A stretch of 64,000 bases of DNA, taken from Bifidobacterium tibiigranuli (GTDB lineage Bacteria; Actinomycetota; Actinomycetes; Actinomycetales; Bifidobacteriaceae). Positions 45,437 through 54,431 of the stretch are shown here, one piece after another. Position 1 is the first letter of the stretch, and every line of letters begins with the position of its first letter. The notes beneath the pieces were generated by a model that had not been told where the DNA came from, did no database searches, and saw only the letters and a program-made list of their open reading frames with translations. A program made the translations under genes and the position numbers. The stretch spans positions 294,893-358,892 of the forward strand of contig NZ_QLZA01000001.1 in NCBI RefSeq assembly GCF_009371885.1. The letters run 5' to 3'.

Positions 45437-45452
45437 TTGCGTATCAGGCATA

Positions 45453-45501
45453 CTGCCCCTTTTGTGACGCTTATTCGTGGTAAGAGGCACGAAAGGGGCA
45501 G
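45453..45501 (+). promoter_or_regulatory. Hairpin upstream of the amino acid permease
   Basis: CTGCCCCTTTTGTG (45453-45466) pairs with CACGAAAGGGGCAG (45488-45501), 14 bp with one G-U pair, 21-base loop. AGGGAATT (45430-45437) and AATTCCCT (45502-45509) can extend it. Lies directly before a predicted promoter. Confidence 0.5.
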
Positions 45502-45508
45502 AATTCCC

Positions 45509-45538
45509 TTGTATATTCTGTACACGCTGTCCTATAGA
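45509..45538 (+). promoter_or_regulatory. Predicted promoter of the amino acid permease
   Basis: TTGTAT (45509-45514), 18-base spacer, TATAGA (45533-45538), 37 bases before the start codon. Confidence 0.5.
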
Positions 45539-45574
45539 TGACATGGTTCTGGCCAAAACGGGCGGGCAGGGAGT

Positions 45575-47173
45575 ATGGTTGCCTGCGTGCGTAATGAGAA
45601 TGTGAATGAAAGCAACGGCGACGAACCAACCATGCATGCGGCAGAAGGGACTGCGGCAACTGCATCGGAAGTCGACGGAGGCGAAGCGGCTTCCGGGCTG
45701 CAATCCGTGGAGACGCTGGACCGCAGCAACGATATGGAGCGTGGCCTAAAGAACCGGCATGTGCAGTTCATCGCCATCGGCGGCACCATCGGCACGGGGC
45801 TGTTCCTGGGGTCGGGCAAGTCCATCAGCCTGACCGGGCCGAGCATCATCGCGGTGTACATCGCCGTGGGCGCGGTCATGTTCCTGCTGATGCGGACGAT
45901 CGGCGAGATGATGTACCGCGACCCGAGCCAGCACACCTTCATCAATTTCATCGGGCGCTACCTCGGCGACGCCTGGGGGCATTTCGCCGGCTGGTCGTAC
46001 TGGGTCGTCCTAGTACTGGTCGGCATGACCGAAATCAGCGCGGTCGGCACGTATTTCGTGACCTTCTTCCGCATCTTCGGCATCGACCTACGGCATTGGA
46101 ACTGGCTGATTCAGATTGGCTTCCTGGCTGTGCTCGCTATGGTCAACCTCATCGCGGTCAAGGTCTTCGGCGAAACCGAATTCTGGTTCTCGATGATCAA
46201 GATCACGCTGATTCTGGCGATGATCGCCACCGCTGCGGTCATGGTCATCATCGACTACCATTACCCGGCCGTGCAGATTCACGGCATGGACGGCATTTCG
46301 CCGGCCGGTCACGCGGGCTTCGACAATATCACGCGCGGATTCTCTTTCTTGCCTCACGGCTGGATGGCGTTCCTGATGAGCTTCCAGATGGTCTTCTTCG
46401 CCTACGAAACCATCGAATTTGTCGGCGTGACGGTCTCCGAGACGCGTAACCCGCGCAAGGTGCTGCCCAAGGCGATCAACCAGCTCATCGCCAGAATCCT
46501 GATCTTCTACGTCGGCGCGCTGGTCGCGATTATGCTCATCGTGCCGTGGAGCACTTTCAAGCCGAATCGCGACGGCTCCTTCGCCTCGCCATTCGTCATG
46601 GTGTTCCAGTACGCCGGGCTCAACTGGGCTTCGGCGCTGGTGTTCTTCGTGGTCATCACTGCGGCCTCGTCGTCGCTGAATTCCCTGCTGTACTCCGCCG
46701 GGCGGCATCTCTATCAGGTGGCCGACGAGTCCGATTCCCCGAGTCTGCGCCATTTTACGACTGTTTCAAAGAGCAAGGTGCCTGCACGCGCGATCATACT
46801 TTCGGCCCTGCTGATTCTCGTCTCCCCGCTGGTCAGCGCACTACCCGGCATTTCCAGCGCCTTCGTGCTGTTCTCCTCGGCATCCAGCGCAGTGATCATC
46901 TTCATCTACATACTCACCGTGGCCGCACACCGCAAATACCGCCAGTCCGCCGACTTCATCACTGATGGCTTCGTGCTGCCGAGCTACAAGGTCCTCGACA
47001 TCGTCGCCATGGCATTCTTCGCCTTCATCTATCTCACGCTGTTCCTGGCCGCAGACACGCGCGGCCCGGCCTTGGCCGGCCTGGGCTGGCTGATCGTGTT
47101 CGGCGGATACTGCCTGCTGCGCAGTCGACGCAGGAAATCAGCCAGTGCTGTGGGCGATGCGAGTGCTGTATGA
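45575..47173 (+). CDS. Amino acid permease (APC superfamily, AAT family)
   Basis: A 532-residue proton-coupled amino acid importer with about 12 helices. Signatures: LKNRHVQFIAIGGTIGTGLF, RTIGEMMYRDP, FGETEFWFSMIKI, FFAYETIEFVGVTVSET, PRKVLPKAI. RYLGDAWGHFAGWSYW resembles the D-serine/D-alanine/glycine (CycA) branch, so such substrates are possible. The N-terminal 50 residues are an acidic cytosolic tail, longer than usual. GGGAG lies very close to the ATG. Distinct from the permease at 1461-3017. Two hairpins and a promoter precede it; a perfect hairpin follows. Confidence 0.9.
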   Translation: MVACVRNENVNESNGDEPTMHAAEGTAATASEVDGGEAASGLQSVETLDRSNDMERGLKNRHVQFIAIGGTIGTGLFLGSGKSISLTGPSIIAVYIAVGAVMFLLMRTIGEMMYRDPSQHTFINFIGRYLGDAWGHFAGWSYWVVLVLVGMTEISAVGTYFVTFFRIFGIDLRHWNWLIQIGFLAVLAMVNLIAVKVFGETEFWFSMIKITLILAMIATAAVMVIIDYHYPAVQIHGMDGISPAGHAGFDNITRGFSFLPHGWMAFLMSFQMVFFAYETIEFVGVTVSETRNPRKVLPKAINQLIARILIFYVGALVAIMLIVPWSTFKPNRDGSFASPFVMVFQYAGLNWASALVFFVVITAASSSLNSLLYSAGRHLYQVADESDSPSLRHFTTVSKSKVPARAIILSALLILVSPLVSALPGISSAFVLFSSASSAVIIFIYILTVAAHRKYRQSADFITDGFVLPSYKVLDIVAMAFFAFIYLTLFLAADTRGPALAGLGWLIVFGGYCLLRSRRRKSASAVGDASAV

Positions 47174-47233
47174 CGATAGTGCCGAGAACACCGTTATGGA
47201 GTGAGCTTTAGGCGGTATCGGTATAGCGGATTA

Positions 47234-47271
47234 TGCGTCTGTGATTGACTATGCAATCAATCACAGACGCA
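47234..47271 (+). terminator. Terminator after the amino acid permease
   Basis: TGCGTCTGTGATTGA (47234-47248) pairs perfectly with TCAATCACAGACGCA (47257-47271), followed by TCTTCTT. Confidence 0.88.
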
Positions 47272-47415
47272 TCTTCTTACTGTCTCCAATCCGTCTGTAT
47301 ATCATGTGAAATACAGCGTGAAACACCCTATGCGAGAGGTTCCATACGAGGCTGTACGCTGGTGAGCAACGTGGCGATGAGCGCCGGTAACCACATTTTT
47401 TGCGAGGAGTAGTAC

Positions 47416-49122
47416 ATGGCATCGAACCAGTTTGATAAGGACCGTCCTGAGGGTTGGTGGAAGTCGGCGGTGGTGTATCAGGTCTATCCGCGTTCGTTCC
47501 AGGATTCGAACGGGGACGGCGTGGGCGACATCCCGGGCATCGACTCGAGGCTTGACTACTTGGCTGGCTTGGGCGTGGATGTGATCTGGCTGTCGCCGGT
47601 GTATCGCTCGCCGCAGGTGGATAACGGCTACGACATCAGCGACTATCGTGACATCGATCCGCTGTTCGGCACGCTTGACGATATAGACAAGCTCATCCAC
47701 GATGCGCATGAGCGCGGCATCAAGTTGGTCATGGACTTGGTGGTCAATCACACGTCCGACAAGCATGCGTGGTTCGAGGAGTCGCGCGACCCGGCGTCTC
47801 CCAAGCGTGACTGGTACTACTGGCGCAAGGCGCGGGCGGGGAAGGCGCCGGGGGAGCCGGGCGCGGAGCCCAGCGACACCGAGGCGTGCTTCGCACCGTC
47901 GGCGTGGACGTATGACGAGCGCAGCGGCGAGTACTATCTGGGTATCTTCAGCCCGGCGCAGCCGGATCTGAACTGGGAGAACGCGGACGTGCGCCATGCG
48001 GTGTACGACATGATGCGCTGGTGGGTCGCGCGCGGGGTGGACGGCTTCCGCATGGACGTGATCAACCTGATCTCCAAACCCGAATCGCTCACCAGTGGCG
48101 GCCCGATACCGGTTGATCTGTCCGACGACTTCTCCAACGGTCCGCGTCTTGACGAGTTCCTTGCCGAGATGAACCGCGAAGTCGGTTTGGACGAGCATAA
48201 CCTGTTCACGGTGGGCGAGATGCCCGGCTCGACGGTCGAGACCGCTATTCGCGCGACGGCTGCGACCCGCCGGGAGCTCAAGATGGTGTTCACCTTCGAG
48301 CACATGGAGCTGGACCACACGGCTACGGGAACGAAGTGGGATCTGGCCGACCTGCCGCTGCCGGTGCTCAAGAAGAACCTCGCCCACTGGCAGGATGGCT
48401 TGGCCGAGGCGGGCTGGAATTCGCTGTACTGGAACAATCACGACCAGCCGCGCGTGGTCTCGCGCTTCGGCGACGACAGGCCCGAGTACCGGGTCGCGTC
48501 GGCCAAAGCGCTGGCCACGGTGCTGCATTTGCACAAGGGCACGCCGTACGTCTACCAAGGCGAGGAGTTCGGCATGACCAACCTGCCGCTCCACTCGATC
48601 GAGGATTACGAGGACGTCGAGTCGATCAACTACTACCACCAGGCGAAAAAGGCCGGACTGGACGAGGTCACGATTCTCAGGTCCTTGCAGGTCAAGAGCC
48701 GCGACAACGCACGCACGCCGGTGCAGTGGGACGACACGGCCAACGCCGGGTTCACCACCGGCACGCCGTGGTACACGCTCAACCCGAATCACACGAGCAT
48801 CAACGCCAAGGCGGCCGTGGCCGACCCGGACTCCATCTACGCCCACTACCGCAAGCTCATCGCCCTGCGGCACGAGAATGCGGTGGTGCGCGAAGGCCGC
48901 TTCGAGCTGCTGCTGGCCGACGACCCGAACATCTGGGCCTTCACCCGCGCCCTGGACGGCACGACGATCCTGACAGTCGCCAACTGTGCCTCCCACGAAA
49001 GCGCGCTGCCTGTTGAAGGCCTGCCCGAGCTGTCCGGCGCCAAGCTGCTCATCGGTGAGCGGACGCTGGATGGTGTTACGACGCTCAAACCATGGGAATC
49101 GGCGGTGCTTGAGCTCGCCTGA
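47416..49122 (+). CDS. Alpha-glucosidase / oligo-1,6-glucosidase (GH13)
   Basis: A 568-residue cytosolic glycoside hydrolase of family 13, subfamily 31 type, which cleaves alpha-glucosidic bonds of isomalto-oligosaccharides, maltose or sucrose. Conserved regions: DLVVNHTSDKH, GFRMDVIN with nucleophile Asp214, acid/base Glu268 in VGEMPG, and NHDQPR with His342 and Asp343. The N-terminus WWKSAVVYQVYPRSFQDSNGDG is typical. GAGGAG precedes the ATG. No sugar transporter or LacI regulator lies beside it in this window. Exact linkage preference is not readable. Confidence 0.94.
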   Translation: MASNQFDKDRPEGWWKSAVVYQVYPRSFQDSNGDGVGDIPGIDSRLDYLAGLGVDVIWLSPVYRSPQVDNGYDISDYRDIDPLFGTLDDIDKLIHDAHERGIKLVMDLVVNHTSDKHAWFEESRDPASPKRDWYYWRKARAGKAPGEPGAEPSDTEACFAPSAWTYDERSGEYYLGIFSPAQPDLNWENADVRHAVYDMMRWWVARGVDGFRMDVINLISKPESLTSGGPIPVDLSDDFSNGPRLDEFLAEMNREVGLDEHNLFTVGEMPGSTVETAIRATAATRRELKMVFTFEHMELDHTATGTKWDLADLPLPVLKKNLAHWQDGLAEAGWNSLYWNNHDQPRVVSRFGDDRPEYRVASAKALATVLHLHKGTPYVYQGEEFGMTNLPLHSIEDYEDVESINYYHQAKKAGLDEVTILRSLQVKSRDNARTPVQWDDTANAGFTTGTPWYTLNPNHTSINAKAAVADPDSIYAHYRKLIALRHENAVVREGRFELLLADDPNIWAFTRALDGTTILTVANCASHESALPVEGLPELSGAKLLIGERTLDGVTTLKPWESAVLELA

Positions 49123-49182
49123 GGGATAGTGGCGGTAAGCGATTCGGATTGAGAAACCCGAACGCTTTGTGTCCGTTTCAAC

Positions 49183-49232
49183 GTCACAGGCCCGGCAGCA
49201 ATTCGACCATGCTACCGAGCCTGTGACATTTT
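49183..49232 (+). terminator. Terminator after the alpha-glucosidase
   Basis: GTCACAGGC (49183-49191) pairs with GCCTGTGAC (49219-49227); inner GGCAGCA and TGCTACC also pair. A T-run (ATTTTT) follows. Serves the plus-strand gene and possibly the convergent aldo/keto reductase. Confidence 0.85.
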
Positions 49233-49296
49233 TGCGATGTTAGATGTCGTAATGCTGACGCTAATCAATTTTGAGTGCGGATATCGTGGCAGACGT

Positions 49297-50328
49297 TCAC
49301 TTCGTGGCGTGCGGTGTGACCGGCGGCGTGGTGGTGCCGGCCAGGGGCCTATCTCCGGGTCTGGCGAGGGGGCCGACGAGTTCATGCGCGGTATAAGGCT
49401 CTTCGAGATAGTCGATATCGGCCTGGTTGAGGTGAATGTCGAGCGCTGCGGCGGCCTGCTCCACGCGCTCGGGCGACGAGCAGCCCACGATGGGCGCGGA
49501 ATCGCCGTGCGCCCAATGCCATGCCAGCGCGATGCTGGCCATGCTCGCGCCGTATCTGCCGGCCACCTCGTGCACGCGATCGATGATCGGCTGGTCCTGC
49601 TGGTGGGCTGCGTCGTATTTGCTGCGTATGACCGCATCGGTTCTGGCGCGCAACGAATCGAAGTCCCATGCCGCCCGGGCCAAGTGCCCGGAGGCGAGCG
49701 GGCTGTAAGGGGTGGGCAGCGCCCCATACTGCCGGGCCACAGGGATGAGCTCGCGTTCGTCCTCGCGGTAAAGCAGGTTGTAGTGGCATTGCAGGCTCGA
49801 CAGTTTCGTCCAGCCGTTGCTCTCGGCGGCGGTTTGCATGGTGTGGTACTGGTAGCCGTACATCTCGCTGGCACCCAGCGCGCGGACTTTGCCCTCCCGA
49901 ACCAGCTGGTCCAGAGCCTGCATGGTCTCCTCGATGGGTGTGGAATAGTCGAAGCGGTGCATGATGTACAGATCGAGGTAGTCGGTCTGCAAACGGCGCA
50001 GGCTGCCTTCGATCTCCCGACGGATCGCCGCGGGGGAGAGATGGCCTTCGTTGAAGTAGACCTTGCTGGCGATGATCATCTGCTCGCGCGGAATGCCAAG
50101 GTTTCTGATGGACCGCCCGATGAATTCTTCGCTGGTGCCCCGGGCGTAGCAGTTCGCCGTGTCGATGGCGTTGAGACCCAGGTCGAAGGCTTTGGCGATG
50201 ATCGCCTGCGTGCTCTCTTGGCTCGTCGTCCACACATGCTGTTCGGGATCCGGTTCGCCGAAGGACATGCCTCCAATGAACAATGCGGGCACCTCGATGC
50301 CTGACACCCCTAGTTTCATATGTCGCAT
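49297..50328 (-). CDS. Aldo/keto reductase
   Basis: A 343-residue NADPH-dependent oxidoreductase of the AKR superfamily (TIM barrel). The catalytic tetrad is visible: Asp56, Tyr61, Lys88 and His123 (DTANCY, ASKVYF, YIMHRFD). Later SPLASGHLAR and the cofactor-binding IVGCSSPERVEQA. Closest in pattern to the general stress / YajO-YghZ-type reductases of sugars and aldehydes. AAGGAG lies 7 bases before the ATG. It starts 23 bases after the Cof-type phosphatase gene, so they likely form an operon. Confidence 0.92.
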   Translation of the reverse strand: MRHMKLGVSGIEVPALFIGGMSFGEPDPEQHVWTTSQESTQAIIAKAFDLGLNAIDTANCYARGTSEEFIGRSIRNLGIPREQMIIASKVYFNEGHLSPAAIRREIEGSLRRLQTDYLDLYIMHRFDYSTPIEETMQALDQLVREGKVRALGASEMYGYQYHTMQTAAESNGWTKLSSLQCHYNLLYREDERELIPVARQYGALPTPYSPLASGHLARAAWDFDSLRARTDAVIRSKYDAAHQQDQPIIDRVHEVAGRYGASMASIALAWHWAHGDSAPIVGCSSPERVEQAAAALDIHLNQADIDYLEEPYTAHELVGPLARPGDRPLAGTTTPPVTPHATK

Positions 50329-50351
50329 GTTTCGCTCCTTCGGTCTGTTTG

Positions 50352-51188
50352 CTAAGCGTGCGTGAGCCCGAGCTGTTCGAAGGCCAGCGCGAGGCCGTCA
50401 TCGTCGATTGGCGCGGTGACCCAGTCGGCGACTTCCTTGGCCTCCGGCGTGCCATTGCCCATCGCTATTCCGGTGCCGGCCGAACGCAGCATCTCGATGT
50501 CGTTGGCGGAATCGCCTAGAGCTACGGTGTCATCCGGCGCAAAGCCGAGGCGAGCGGCCATTTTCTTCAAGCCGACGGACTTATCCATGCCTAAGGCAGT
50601 CAATTCACCAGTCTCTCCAAGTTCCTGTGGCATCGATCCAGAAACGATGCAAAACCGGCTTCCGAAACGTTCCCGTGCATCTGCCAGTCTTGCGCCCAAC
50701 CCTGCGGAGAGGAAGAAAGTCACTTTGTTGGCGGTTTTCGGCACCCCAGTTCGTACATAGGGGCCAATTTGCCGCAGATAGGCGGTCCAATCACCTGCTG
50801 CCGTTGGCTCGCTGACGCCATCCGAAGGCCGGAACAGGTCGATGAAGTCATGCACAGAGTAGACCGCATCGGGTGTCGTCCAGAAGCACGCGGTCCTGTT
50901 CGAGTCGAACCAAGAAGCAAGCTCCGCCACGTCATTTTCCGGCATGCGATCGTCAAAGATCGCAGCTCCGTCCATTTCGCCGTACGCGCCATTGCTGCCG
51001 ACCAAGCCTCGGAACCCGAGATCCAAAAGCGCGGGATACACTTCCGGCTTGCTGCGTCCGGTGCACAGGACGAGCTGATGGCCTGCGGCGGCAGCGGCGG
51101 CGAGTGCCTCTTGCGCCGAGTCCGGCACTTCCTGATTGTGATTGACCAATGTGCCGTCGACGTCGACGAAAACAAGTCGCTGTGCCAT
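50352..51188 (-). CDS. Cof-type HAD phosphatase
   Basis: A 278-residue HAD hydrolase, subclass IIB. Motif I VFVDVDGTLV, motif II LVLCTGRSKP, motif III Lys in GMDKSVGLKK, motif IV ALGDSANDIEML followed by AGTGIAMGNGTPEAK. Start at 51188 has GGAAGGACATC before it; the longer frame to 51260 does not. First gene of a two-gene operon with the aldo/keto reductase. Substrate not known. Confidence 0.9.
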   Translation of the reverse strand: MAQRLVFVDVDGTLVNHNQEVPDSAQEALAAAAAAGHQLVLCTGRSKPEVYPALLDLGFRGLVGSNGAYGEMDGAAIFDDRMPENDVAELASWFDSNRTACFWTTPDAVYSVHDFIDLFRPSDGVSEPTAAGDWTAYLRQIGPYVRTGVPKTANKVTFFLSAGLGARLADARERFGSRFCIVSGSMPQELGETGELTALGMDKSVGLKKMAARLGFAPDDTVALGDSANDIEMLRSAGTGIAMGNGTPEAKEVADWVTAPIDDDGLALAFEQLGLTHA

Positions 51189-51388
51189 GATGTCCTTCCA
51201 TCGCGAGTGCGGAACGCAGCGATGAGCCCCATGTGCCAGGCAGCCGCGTCTATGAATCACATTACCTATGCTTGCGGATTTATGATGACGCTGATATCCG
51301 TGTTGCCTTCGGTGTCGCGGGCGCTAGGTATGGCAGGCGCTAGGAAATATTCAGAAGTCGATAAGGCGTTGTCTGCTGTCGCATACGC

Positions 51389-52606
51389 TCACTGCGCGAG
51401 GCACCGCCCGGTACTTACTGGCTGGTTGCCGACGGACACGCGGCTGAGAACCGGCTGAATCTCGTCGTTGGTCATGGCATAGCCGATGTCTGCGCGTTCC
51501 TGCGCTTTGGCGAAGACGATTCCGGTGACCTCGCCGTTCTGGTCGAGCAGCGGGCCGCCTGAATTGCCAGGTTCCACGCGGGCTTGGAGCACGTGGAGGG
51601 AGCGGTTGGCAGTGGAGTCCCCGTAGATGTCGGGCACGGCATCGCGCTCGGTGGACAGCACTCGTGCGGGTACACTTTGGAACGGCCCGCCGTACGGATA
51701 GCCCTGCACGACGCCCGCGCTGCCGTTCGCAATCGTTGAATCATCCAGTGACAGCGGTTTGGCATTCACATCCGCTGAAACCACTGCGAGGTCATTGACG
51801 GGATCAAAATAGATGACGGAGCCGGTGCGGGCGGGCTCGCCCGGAAGTTCTACTAGGGGAGCGGTGACCCCGGCGACGACATGCGCGTTGGTGATTAGCA
51901 GATCATCGGCCATCAGGAACCCGGATCCTGAGGACATGGTGCTGCAGGCGGGGGCGATGCCGGAGATGCGGGCGACCGACTGCGACGCCGCCTGAACCTT
52001 CGGGTCATTGGCATCTATGGCGGGAGTGGAATTGCCGCCGATAATGCTGTTGCCTTCGTTTACACCGGTATTGCCATCGCCTTCGAACAGTCCTTTCAGC
52101 GTGGGTATACCGGCGTTGTCGAAGGCCTGGGCGCGCAGCCGGGCGACGGCATCGCTCACCGGCTGCGGGGCGTATCGGTTGATGCCCTGAATCACCTGCG
52201 AGGAGGCGAGGGATTGCGACAGGACGGGGATTCCGGAGGTGATGACGCCTGCGGCGGTCAGCGACAAGGCAACTGCCGTGCATACCAACGCCAGCCCGCC
52301 GCCCAGCAGCCGTTCTATGCCGCCGAGACGCAGCCGGTCGGCACCCCGGCGAACGACGTGGCCGATGCTTGACCCGATTCCGGACATCAGCGCAAGAAGA
52401 CCAATCGCAACGGCGAAAACCGCGATGCCTCGCCATGTGTCGCTGGGAATAGACCGCGCGACACGTGGCAGCACGTATGGCATGGCCACCGCGCCCGCGA
52501 TGAGACCGACGAAGGTGCCGAGCGTGGAGAAGAATCCCGCGCGGATGCCAGCGGCGAAAACGCTGATCAGGAGGATGGCGAGGACGATGTCAATGGGCAG
52601 CAACAT
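51389..52606 (-). CDS. MarP-like membrane serine protease (CvpA-trypsin fusion)
   Basis: A 405-residue protein. Four N-terminal helices (residues 5-125) form a CvpA/colicin V production domain; the extracytoplasmic part is a chymotrypsin-like protease with triad His242 (TNAHVV), Asp272 (NDLAVV) and Ser349 (GNSGGP). Cys221 and Cys402 are 181 residues apart, the same spacing as the Cys214-Cys395 disulfide of Mycobacterium tuberculosis MarP (Rv3671c), a protease for acid and oxidative stress. Only a weak ribosome site (GAGAG) is seen. Faces the MFS gene on the same strand, which ends 84 bases upstream of it. Confidence 0.92.
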   Translation of the reverse strand: MLLPIDIVLAILLISVFAAGIRAGFFSTLGTFVGLIAGAVAMPYVLPRVARSIPSDTWRGIAVFAVAIGLLALMSGIGSSIGHVVRRGADRLRLGGIERLLGGGLALVCTAVALSLTAAGVITSGIPVLSQSLASSQVIQGINRYAPQPVSDAVARLRAQAFDNAGIPTLKGLFEGDGNTGVNEGNSIIGGNSTPAIDANDPKVQAASQSVARISGIAPACSTMSSGSGFLMADDLLITNAHVVAGVTAPLVELPGEPARTGSVIYFDPVNDLAVVSADVNAKPLSLDDSTIANGSAGVVQGYPYGGPFQSVPARVLSTERDAVPDIYGDSTANRSLHVLQARVEPGNSGGPLLDQNGEVTGIVFAKAQERADIGYAMTNDEIQPVLSRVSVGNQPVSTGRCLAQ

Positions 52607-52689
52607 GCTCTCTATAGTTTTCCATCTCGCTGAAAACTGCCTGACAACGCTAGTCCAGAAGCGAAATTAACGGGTGCTGGGCTGTCGCT

Positions 52690-54348
52690 TCACTCTGCTT
52701 GCGTGCTGTCCGCTTTCCTGTCGCGGTACAGCCCGAGGATGAGGATTGCGGCGGCGAGGGCGACGATGGAGCCGATGGTCCATGCGGTCTGCTGGGCGCT
52801 GATGAAGGCATCGGTCGCCTGGGCGAACAGATTGTGGTCCAGTTCGGCGGGCACATGGGTAGATGACAGATGCGCGGCGACCTGCTGGGTGGCGGTGATG
52901 GAGGATGCCACCTGACTGCGGATTCCGGCGGGCAGGAACGTGAGCCTGGGCTCGATAGCGGTGCGGTAGTGGCCGGCGAGGATCGAGCCGAGCACGGCGA
53001 TGCCCAGGCTACCTCCGACTTGGCGGAAGGTGTTGTTGACGACGCTGCTGGTGCCCGCCTGGCTTTGCGGCAGCGTGGAGACGATGCGCGTGGTCATTGG
53101 CGGCATGACCAGCGACATGCCTGCGCCGAAGGCGAACAGCAGGACTTCGAACACCCAGATCGAGGTGTGCTGGCTGATGCGGGAGAGCGCGAACGTGGCG
53201 GCGGCGATCACGAGCATTCCGGAGCCGGACGTGACGCGGGCGGAGAAGCGCACGGCCATCTTGCGGGCCTGCGGCGCGAACGCGATCATGGCCAGCGCGA
53301 ACGGCAGGATGCATACGCCGGTTTTCAGGGCGCTGTAGCCGCGGATGGATTGCAGGTAGAAGGTCATGATGAACACGCCGCCGAACAGCGAGAAGAACAA
53401 CAGTGCCAAGGCGAGTGCGGCGATAGTGAAGCCCCGGTCGGTGAAGTAGCGCACGTCGAGCATCGGTGTCTTCGCACGCAGCTCCCACAGGGCGAACACG
53501 ATGATTGCGACCAGTCCGGCTGCGATGGGTGCGATGGTCTTGCCTCCGGTCCAGCTGGCGCTGTCGCCGGCCTGAATGATGCCGTAGATGATGCCGAGCA
53601 GGCCTGCCGAGGCGAGCAGCATGCCGGGCAGGTCGAAGCTGGGGCGCGATTCGTCGCGGTATTCGGGCACGAGCAGCGGCACCGCGATGAGCGCGACCAG
53701 CACCACCGGCGGGTTGATCAGGAACACCGAGCCCCACCAGAAATGAGTCAGCAGGGCTCCGGCGGCCAGCGGGCCGATGGCTAGCGCCGCGCCGACGACC
53801 GCGGACCAGATCCCGATCGCCTTGGCCCTCGCCGCTCCGTCGAACAGATACGTGATGATGGCGAGCGTGGCGGGAATCAGGAACGCGGCGAACAGGCCCA
53901 TCATCGCGCGCAGGCCGATCAGCCAGCCGGCGGTGGGCGCGAAGGATGAGGCCAGTGAGAACATGCCGAACCCGGCCAGGCCGATGAGCAGCGTCCTGCG
54001 ATGACCGAAGCGGTTGCCTGCCACGCCGCCGGTGAGCAGCAGCCCGGCGTAGGCGAGGATGTAGGCGTCCGAGAACCATTGCAGTTGGCTTTGCGAAGCA
54101 CCCAAACCGGTCGGCGGGTTCTGCGCGAGCGTCTTCATCACAATATAGAGAATCGAATTGTCCATCGAGACGACCAGCACCGTCACCATGATGATGGCGA
54201 AAGCGATTGTGCGAGCGGCTGATGATTGGGATCTGTTGCCGGATGATTGAGCTTGAGATATGGCGGAATTAGGCATCTGCGAACCCTGAGATATGTTCCG
54301 GTTCTGGGCTTCATCGTTCTTGCCTATGGGGACGTGGCGAGTGTTCAT
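52690..54348 (-). CDS. MFS transporter, DHA2 (14-helix) drug exporter family
   Basis: A 552-residue multidrug-type exporter with 14 helices. Motifs: VVSMDNSILYIVMKTLA in TM1, LQWFSDAYILAYAGLLLTGG, motif A GNRFGHRR, and motif C AALAIGPLAAGALL. GAAAGGCAG precedes the start. The N-tail of about 40 residues is Gln/Ser/Asn-rich. Divergent from a TetR regulator across 83 bases holding a perfect palindrome, the normal layout for ligand-inducible efflux. Substrate unknown. Confidence 0.92.
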   Translation of the reverse strand: MNTRHVPIGKNDEAQNRNISQGSQMPNSAISQAQSSGNRSQSSAARTIAFAIIMVTVLVVSMDNSILYIVMKTLAQNPPTGLGASQSQLQWFSDAYILAYAGLLLTGGVAGNRFGHRRTLLIGLAGFGMFSLASSFAPTAGWLIGLRAMMGLFAAFLIPATLAIITYLFDGAARAKAIGIWSAVVGAALAIGPLAAGALLTHFWWGSVFLINPPVVLVALIAVPLLVPEYRDESRPSFDLPGMLLASAGLLGIIYGIIQAGDSASWTGGKTIAPIAAGLVAIIVFALWELRAKTPMLDVRYFTDRGFTIAALALALLFFSLFGGVFIMTFYLQSIRGYSALKTGVCILPFALAMIAFAPQARKMAVRFSARVTSGSGMLVIAAATFALSRISQHTSIWVFEVLLFAFGAGMSLVMPPMTTRIVSTLPQSQAGTSSVVNNTFRQVGGSLGIAVLGSILAGHYRTAIEPRLTFLPAGIRSQVASSITATQQVAAHLSSTHVPAELDHNLFAQATDAFISAQQTAWTIGSIVALAAAILILGLYRDRKADSTQAE

Positions 54349-54390
54349 TGCACTGCCTTTCTATACTTGAATACAGTATGTTGAATAACT

Positions 54391-54407
54391 TGACTGACTG
54401 TCAGTCA
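54391..54407. promoter_or_regulatory. TetR-type operator palindrome
   Basis: TGACTGAC-T-GTCAGTCA is a perfect 17-bp palindrome between the divergent MFS and TetR genes, 25 bases before the TetR start. It overlaps likely promoter elements of tetR (TTGACT) and should be the autoregulatory operator. Confidence 0.82.
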
Positions 54408-54431
54408 TTATAGAAGCAGGGAGGACAATTG

